Shown: one piece after another, positions 36,501 to 45,500 of the stretch
How positions within the stretch are numbered: position 1 is the stretch's first letter
Layout: each line of letters begins with the position of its first letter
Assembly (NCBI GenBank): GCA_032622095.1
Contig: CP136062.1
Coordinates: 138,466,351-138,530,350, forward strand
Length of the DNA: 64,000 nucleotides
Reading direction: 5' to 3'
Source of the DNA: Siphonodentalium dalli
Taxonomy: Eukaryota > Mollusca > Scaphopoda > Gadilida > Siphonodentaliidae
Notes under the pieces: model-generated
What the model was told of the DNA's origin: nothing
Seen by the model: the letters and a program-made list of their open reading frames with translations, nothing else
Databases searched by the model: none
Translations under genes and position numbers: made by a program

Positions 36501-39500
36501 ACTAACTGCTTTCCTATCGATATCAAAAGCTGTTCAACCCGCGAGTGTCGAAACATAATAATTAATGTTGCAGAAAATGATACTATCAGGGATAGCATTT
36601 GGCAAATGCTAATATAATTTGGCAAAAACAAAATTCAGTTGGCAAATTATTTGGCAAAAGTATATTTCGGTCCAGCGCGGACCCTGGTTATGGCCCTTTG
36701 CTGGACTTAGTGTACAACACATCAACACGTCCATAACAAACATTATTCTGTGGATGTCTTCATTATTGTATTTTGTTGTCCTTTCGCATGGTGATAGCAC
36801 AGGTTGGGGAAAGGATATCCTCATACTACGGGTTTCGTCCATTAATTGTTACCAGAGTTATGGCCCTTGTTTTACTTGGAAATTTGTGAATTTAGTGTCC
36901 AAAAGAACATTTAAGCTTGTAACTCTTGCACTGGTGCTCAGCTGTTTCACAATAATCGATTCTATCGCGTGTTAGGTCCGTCTCCATCGCCGTTGAGATT
37001 CGTCTCTATCTCGTTGAGATCCGGCTCCATTTCGACTTTTTAAATTTTGCCGCACAATTTAATCAAAAATATGGCAGAGGGGTAAGTTTTAATGTATTAG
37101 TATTGATATATCACATTTCTATAATAGTAAAAACACAAACGACATTATATTACGTTCAAGTATCTACAAATTTAGATCATACACGTCAGGGGTGTGCATT
37201 TCCTATGTAAAATCATTGAATTACTCAACACTGAAAACTATGTCTATTCGCATGTAAATCCAGTCGGAAATGATTGTGACGTGTACTAGGGTGTTGGCAG
37301 ATTATACCGAAACCATTTCTTGACATTCCCACAATATAACAACAAAAGAAATCAACCGTCAAAAATAGTGAAAAATGACCCGTCTCCTTTGTGATTTTAT
37401 GTTTCAAATCGATTCTATCGGTCCTTTTAAAGACCCGGTTCTATTCGATCGACACTTGTTGTTTCAGGCTGTTTGCCTTCATTCTGTAAGATAAGACCTA
37501 ACATAACAGCACTGAACCAGTCTGAACGGGATGATAAGTGCCTACCAATGTTTATTGAATATCGCGATGCATTTATTGACCCTTTTCAGTCTAATGCATA
37601 GGTATAACTGTGACATGGTGGCAATGCTGACGCAGCTTTATCGTTTGTCGGAGACCGCTTTGCTCTAGACACTCTGTATATTTCGATTGATCTCCCACCG
37701 TCGCACGTGTGCTTCGGGTTATAATGGGACGCTATCGCTTTCCATGAATTTCATGACGTCCATGAAAAGTTGAAAAGATAAGTTTCCCATCGGAAATTTT
37801 CCTGTAGAAAGTTGTGGTAGAAATGACATCCAATCTCCTAATCGATCCTCAGCAGCTAAATTTTGTAAAGCCGCGGGGAGAAGATCTGTAATTGTATCAA
37901 TCATCGCCTGTATTTTGTCCATAACAACAACGGTTCCTGTTTCTGTTGTTCTTGATACAGTGTCATCACACTGTCCAGCGATTGTCTCTACGTAAGAAAC
38001 CCCTTCAGTGTTTGTCGAAAACAGGGATTTCCGAGCATGCACATCCTTCATTGGGGTACTCGATCTTAGAACTTTAGAATTGCATGAACTAGATGGGCTG
38101 GGGCATATTGTCATCATTTATTTGGGGAGGGGTAGTTTTTCGCACGAATACCATCTTAGTCTCGTCAAGATACCAGTCGCCCGACTCCATTTCTTGTGGG
38201 CGAACCTGAAATGTATAGCCTGGAAGTGGCTCTTCCCATCGGATTGATGGTCCGTTTTCCTCAGCAACACGGAAAATGTATTTTCAGGATGACATTCGGC
38301 AGTGTGGCTTAGAATGTCATCAGGACTCGTGTGCTTTATTCTGCAGTGGTAACATCTGTATATATTCTGTTGAATGAAAAATAGAAATGAATTAGAATCA
38401 ACACCACCAGTCAATTTCAATTTGAGACATATGGACCCACCCTAAACACAAAACCACTCGTATTAAAACGCGATGTATAGATGGTTTCTAGACAAATAGT
38501 ATGTCAATCTGAAAAGCAATTGTGGGTTGAATAAAAAGGGTATAAAATGCCAAGAAATAAGAATGTATACATATTTTATTTAAACAATATGCAAACATAC
38601 AATACATACATTGTTTAGTTTTGAATATAATAAATAAATGCAGGCCTAACATATTTCACAACAATACACATTTAATGTTTCCCTGTTAAATACCATGCAT
38701 CGATCTATTAACATTTACTTTACTCAGACTCAAATCCGGTTAAATAGCGCGATAATATTGCAACGTAATGCTGTACGTGCTATTTAGAAACGGGAACTGA
38801 AGCATGCTAAATCTCGAAATGGAGCCTTCGGGGTATCAATTTCAATCATTTAATGAGAAAGTCCATACACAATTATTTTACTAAACTTCAACAGTGATGG
38901 TATATATGTTCGATCATAAAACGTAACCGTTTGTTGAACAAAACAAAGACTTGGCAAGAATAACCCTAAATTTAATGTTCTAATTTGAATGAACGCATAA
39001 ATATCAGATATATTTCCAAAGTGATAAGGCCATATATAAGCTATCGTGCGGTTCAGAATGTAGTTTGACGCTCCATAACGCTTCATATTTCAATAACCGT
39101 GTATCAACATCAGAATCATTTCTTGCCGATTGAACCGGAACCTATCATTTTGGGTCGAGAAAGAGACGGAACCAAACATAGAGTCGGAACCCACATGCAA
39201 CTTTAGAATTACGCATTTTACTGAAATTTACGTACATTTTCAAATAGTTTGATGTGCCAAGATTGAACATGAGAGATAAAAGATTACATAAATTGTATCG
39301 AAACAGCCAAGATAATTTTGTATCTCTTTCAATTCCGAAGGTGAAGTCGGAAATTTGTAGAATTATCTTGAAAACCAACTGATCATCGCGTAAAACGAGC
39401 ATAATGCGTGATAATATATAGTGTTTCCAATCTGCATCACTTAAATTAACGTGTCCTGGATCTAAATCCGCTGGGGTATGCATGGGGTATTATTTTATAA

Positions 39501-42500
39501 CTCTATACTTACCATTTTCCTACGTGGTATTGCTATTTGTCACATTTTATGGCATTAAAATGGCGGAAAAATCATTAAAATGACGATAGGGACGGATCGG
39601 AAATGGCGATAGAATTGATTATTGTGAAACAGCTGCGCACCAGTGTCTTGTATGACATGGAAATTTGTGAATTGAGGATTCGGGAGTACATAGTGGAGAC
39701 CTTCGTTCAATCATCCGTCCTTCATAATGCAGGTTTTGTCCACACTTTTTTTCCAGAGTTATGGCCCGTTGCCAGAGATAGGACCCTTGGTTTGTTTTTT
39801 TTGCACTTTTTTCCTGAGTTATGGTCCTTTGCCAGAGTTATGACCCACGGTTAAACTGAGAGAAATGCCCCACTATTATTTAATTTTTTTTTTTAGATAT
39901 AGTCAATATTGAGCGTACAGTCGGGGGCATTGGCCCACGCTTGGCATTGCCCTTGTTGAATTATGAAGTTTAGAAATTACAATCTGAAGTGTAAATGTTG
40001 AATTGATTTCAAATAGAATATCTAATTCACATTAAATAATAAAACGAATATCGAATATTTGCAGGGCTCTATGTCCAGCATACACGAACATGCCCCTGTG
40101 AGTGAACCAAGTGATTTTGTTATTTTTGTTGGAGACACTCCCATTTCAATTTACATGAAGCCACAAACCATGTTCTTGATTATAAGATATGATTATCACA
40201 TATGTAGAATATATCTGCTGTTTTTACCGGATACTGAATCAGATAATTATCTTTTGAGTGGCTGAGATGAGATTATCTTCCCAAATCTTCATTGCATTCT
40301 AACAACTGCATCTAACAATCTTGATATCCTTGAAAATTTTAGGGGCAACTTACGATTATAAGGCGTTTGTATAATAAGCTCAGACCAACTCAAACAGGGA
40401 TCACACTGTCTTCGCCTTGCTCGACATTAGCACATGTTACATGTGTTTGATTTATACTTTGAGCCAGTTGGCATGTTCCATAATTGTATATTTCAAACAA
40501 TTGTAGCATTTCTGATACAAAATGTCCTCTGTTATTATCTTTTTTCTTACGAAGTTCACAAGTATAAGCCGTGATAGTGTCTTCTGACAATGCATTATAA
40601 AATGACCCTCGTTGTGTTTTTAATCTTTATAATATATCTACAGTGAATCTCAGAAATGCTTTGGTTGGTTTCATATTCAAAATCGGGATTTTCTCAACCA
40701 TCTCCCCTTGAATTCCTTCGTATACATGTATATCTCTGCAACTTACCGGTATTTATTCCCACAAATTTAGTGAAACGTCCTGTGTCAGTCAATACATGCA
40801 TATCACTGTAACGTAGCTTTTCGTGTACACAGACAAGGGTTAACATGTCTGTGGCCTGACGCTGTTTTATATGACATGCTAGACATGGGTCATGCTATAG
40901 GATGATACAGTGATGATGCAGTCTCGCTAAATACTTCAAATTGTGCATGCTCTTCGTCAAAGTGGTCCCAAATGGGGAGTGATTTTCCCTGAATCATCTT
41001 AGCATGAATCGTTTGTAGCACATCGTATAAAACAGTGTCAAGCCACAGACGTCGTGTAGAGCGTCGGCACCAGGCATGTGGCACATCGGGTCATGCCAGA
41101 GAAATTCTGATGAACCAATTGGTTTTACACGTCATGCTCCAGTCGAGTTTTCATGGACTTAGTCAGTCTGGCAAGACCCATGTTGGGGCGCGCCTAATAA
41201 AATGGGCCTCAGTGAGTAGGGCACTATGTGGTTCTCGGAATGCTGTCTCAATTTGTTTTAACCAAGATGTAATTATAAATCTTCTTTTCTGACACCATTA
41301 CACAGTATAAACAAATTGGTGTCAATCACAAACTTATATATATATTTAATACCTATTAACATTTTATATATTTGTGGTTTAGTCCCAACGTGTTTGTACA
41401 GTGCAATCACATCAGGAAACGTAGATTATTCATTGAAGTGACTCATTGACGAGTAGTCCCCTTATGGTTCAGATAATAAGTTCAATAGGTATTAAATTTG
41501 TTGAACTTATTATCTGAACATTTCCCACCAATGAATATGAATCCTTCTGCACTTGTATTATATTTTCATCTGTGTTGTCTGCTTATATTTCCTGAACATC
41601 CCTCCCAATGAATAATAGACTGTTCCAATGTATATTTTATAACTGAATGGGAGAATCCATTGAATAAAGTAAGGGTTAAGAACTGTCAGTGATACAAATG
41701 AGAACAATTTCTATATTTTGTCTACATTATATTCATGATGATAACAGTTCCATGGACTTTCATTATCGTTTACATGTACCCACATCTAAGGCATTGAGCC
41801 CCTTTAACTCTTTCACTGCCGATCCCGACTTGAGTCGAATTACCCATACACTGCCGATCCCGACTTGAGTCGAATCCTGACACCTTCGTCCCGTAACATC
41901 AATCCATAGGAAGTAACACTATATTATTATGTGAAAACAGTGTACGTGATGTAATCAATTTTGTAAGGAGAAACTCCCGGTTTATTTTTTTATATTTCCG
42001 GATGTCGGCTATCTTGTTTTGTGATTAAGTGGTCGCTGTCACGTGACCCTCATGGTATGGGAAGTGTTTTCCATTCCACAGAGACCACTACCTACCTGCA
42101 TACCAAGTTTCAGGAATATACCTCTGCATATACAAAAGTTATTGCGAAATACCCAATAATATATGTATTTAGCAGAAATATACTAAATTGTTTTCGGTTC
42201 TCAATACTAACACCAACTTACATACCAAATTTTGTAAAAATATCTCTGCAGATACAAAAGTTATTGAGAAATAATGAATTTTCCTTATATTTCGGTGTGG
42301 CGGCCATCTTGTTTTGTGATCATGTGGTCACGGTCTCGTGACCCTCATGTGGTCACGGTCTCGTGACCCTGCCAGACTGGGAAGTGTTTTCAATTCGCAA
42401 TTCCAATATCTAACTGCGCACCATGTTTCACGAACATACCTTTACAGATACAAAAGTTATTGAGAAATACCCAATCAATATGTATTTAGCAGCAATAAAC

Positions 42501-45500
42501 TAACATTATCTTATATTTCGGGTTGGCGGCCATCTTGTTTTGTGGTCACATGACCGTGGTTACCTGAAATGTGACACTGGCGGACTAGAACATATTTCCT
42601 ATTCCCAATACTGATACCTACTTACATATGTACATACCAACTTTCATGAAAATATCTCTACAAATACAAACGTTATTGAGAAATACTGAAATTTTCTTAT
42701 ATTTTGGGGGTGTCGGTCATCTTGTTTGTGGTCACGTAACAATGGTGGACCAATACCTACATGCATACCAAGTTTCATGAAAATAGCTCGGCAGATACAA
42801 AAGTTATTGAGAAATACCCAATCCATACAGCTGATCCATATGTTATTTATCAGTAATCATGTATAGTATGCTTGGCAGTAGCAGATCTGTCTGTGGTGCT
42901 GCATGGCAGTGAAAGAGTTAAGTAATGAGGAGTTGAACCAGTTTTAGCTCACTTGACAAAGTCAAGTTTGAGCTTTTGTCATGGGTTGGCTTCCGTCCGT
43001 CTTAACATCTGTCTGTGCAATGAGGCGCGTGTCCGTCCATTCGCACTCCCTACATATGACATCCCTCATTCAATCGTCACTAAAATTCATATTTGATCTT
43101 TGGGATGACCACTAGATGCTAAATCATCAAATTTGTTTGAATTTCATTAAAAAACACCTTGGATTTACTTTATACATATGTTGAATCTAGTATTCATTAG
43201 GCATTTCAACTTTCTACACCCCTAATTACTCCATTGACTGTCACATAAAGTAAAACCCCCTCCAAGTTGAGCTCCAGTGTCATTGACAGTTTCATTTGTG
43301 AGGCTATTTATGCATATCCAATGTTAGTATGTACTAGTCCGACTGATTAGTTTATTCATGTTTCTTAAATCACAGCCCGAGTATAGAAGACGTCTCTATT
43401 CCTTAACAATTTGCCCACCAAATATATACACTCATGGGGCTTCTAGAGACCATAATCAGTATTGCGAAATCCTTGATCACGACACTCCAGGGTATTTTTT
43501 CCAAGCATCCAGACATATTGAATGCCAGACTATTTGTACTGCTATCTGGGAGTTTCAATGGAATACCTACCACTTCGTTCCTCTTTAGAGACACACAATA
43601 TTGATTGACTTTTAGCTGTCACAGCCGGAATTATAATTAATCTAATATATCTACAGTCTGATAAATATCCAGACTCTGTCTCATTACTTTCATCTGACGA
43701 CACCAGCATTCTAACTGATTTCAGGGATGAAGGGGGTATCCGCCATTTTGTGAAAACTCATTAATATTCATGCATCTAAATAAATAAGGCAATGTTTATA
43801 ATTGTGATTTGCACATACATGTAGATCTACATGCGTGCACCTGAAGTCATGTAAACATTAACTCTTTTATGACTGGAGCCTTGCTAGCGGAGCATTATTA
43901 AAGATCCTGTGCCAATGCATTCTCTTATATATGTGAGTCTCACAAAGGGAGGCTTGTATATATAAGACAATGCACTGGCTTACAAGGTCGAGGTAAATAT
44001 TGTCAGGCCAATGTATTCTCTTATATATGCGAGTCTCACATAGGGAGGCTTGTATATATAAGACAATACACTGGCTTACAAGGTCGAGGTAAATATTGTC
44101 AGGCCAATGTATTCTCTTATATATGCGAGTCTCACATAGGGAGGCTTGTATATATAAGACAATACAATGGCTTACAAGGTCGAGGTAAATATTGTCAGGC
44201 CAATGTATTCTCTTATATATGCGAGTCTCACATAGGGAGGCTTGTATATATAAGACAATACACTGGCTTACAAGGTCGAGGTAAATATTGTCAGGCCAAT
44301 GTATTCTCTTATATATGCGAGTCTCACATAGGGAGGCTTGTATATATAAGACAATACAATGGCTTAAGGTCGAGGTAAATATTGTCAGGCCAATGTATTC
44401 TCTTATATATGTGAGTCTCACAAAGGGAGGCTTGTATATATAAGACAATACACTGGCTTACAAGGTCGAGGTAAATATTGTCAGGCCAATGTATTCTCTT
44501 ATATATGCGAGTCTCACATAGGGAGGCTTGTATATATAAGACAATACAATGGCTTACAAGGTCGAGGTAAATATTGTCAGGCCAATGTATTCTCTTATAT
44601 ATGCGAGTCTCACATAGGGAGGCTTGTATATATAAGACAATACAATGGCTTAAGGTCGAGGTAAATATTGTTACGCCAATGTATTCTCTTATATATGTGA
44701 GTCTCACATAGGGAGGCTTGTATATATAAGACAATACACTGGCTTATAAGGTCGAGGTAAATATTGTTACGCCAATGTATTCTCTAATATTTACAAGTCT
44801 CCATATGAGAGACTCACATATATAGGAGAACGCATTGACATAGGGTTTTTGCAAAATTTCAGGAAGCTCCAATCATGGAAGGGTTAGGGGGGATCTGGTG
44901 CAGTCGGACACGCTTTCTCAATAAATACTCTCTAGACATGCTTGATCAGTTGGATAATAGAGATAGCTCTTTACATGTAACAACAATTGTATTAATTATA
45001 TAAAATGTTTTATTGCTGGCAGAGGTTATTTGACATCTCTACTGATATTGAGAGCCACTGTGTAATTGCTTTTCCATGTCACTGTCCAAATACAATACCA
45101 CTATCTGATTTCATTCCCATTATGACACTGCAGGTCACATGCTAGTGGCTTATTGGGCTGCTAAATCAATATATTAAAAGACATTCCATGTTCTATGTTT
45201 ATATGGGGTAAAATAAGTTGAGACATTGTGCATATTTCATTGGGAAGGTCCCACTGAGTGCATTATATCAAATTTAACCCTTCCATGACTGAAACTTCAT
45301 GAAATTTTGCAAAAATCCTGCGCCAATGCATTCTCTTATATATGCGAGTCTCCCATATAAGAGAATATATCGGCTTAACAATGTTATCCTTCATTTCAGG
45401 AGTATGCAAAGCTTCACACTGAGGAGCCTGATAACCAAGAATCGGAAAGAATGAAGCAATATGAGGAGTAAGTTCAAATGTTTGTGTACAAGCTATCTGA

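Larger units (their letters stand above)
35899..39960 (+). repeat. Dispersed repeat hosting two nested elements
   Basis: Starts 'attatgcccccgaccctccg' with 'gattcgggtgtatatagtgg', contains several 'ccagagttatggccc' units, and ends 'cagtcgggggcattggcc' near 39935. It is interrupted by the hAT at 36116-36686 and the larger TIR element at 36929-39645. Partial relatives lie at 46980-47200 and 48863-49110. Confidence 0.55.

Noticed and set aside
40059-40265. Possible extra plus-strand exon after 'atatttgcag'
   Set aside because: It would add an unrelated segment to SIL1 and has no clear donor; a chance frame is more likely.
43358-43594. Open frames on both strands with a plausible acceptor (aatcacag) on the plus strand
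   Set aside because: No phase-compatible SIL1 junction is needed here. SIL1 exon 7 joins exon 8 cleanly in phase 0, and no domain is recognisable.
43867-44734. Long minus-strand frames (193 and 136 codons) with a perfect 32-residue repeat
   Set aside because: They arise because the 96-bp tandem unit is a multiple of three. The unit is a hairpin of transposon origin on both strands, with no signal peptide, splice sites or conserved-domain look.
43911-44866. Regularly spaced array suggestive of CRISPR
   Set aside because: The units are fully tandem with no variable spacers, lie in a metazoan intron, and derive from a TTAA element.
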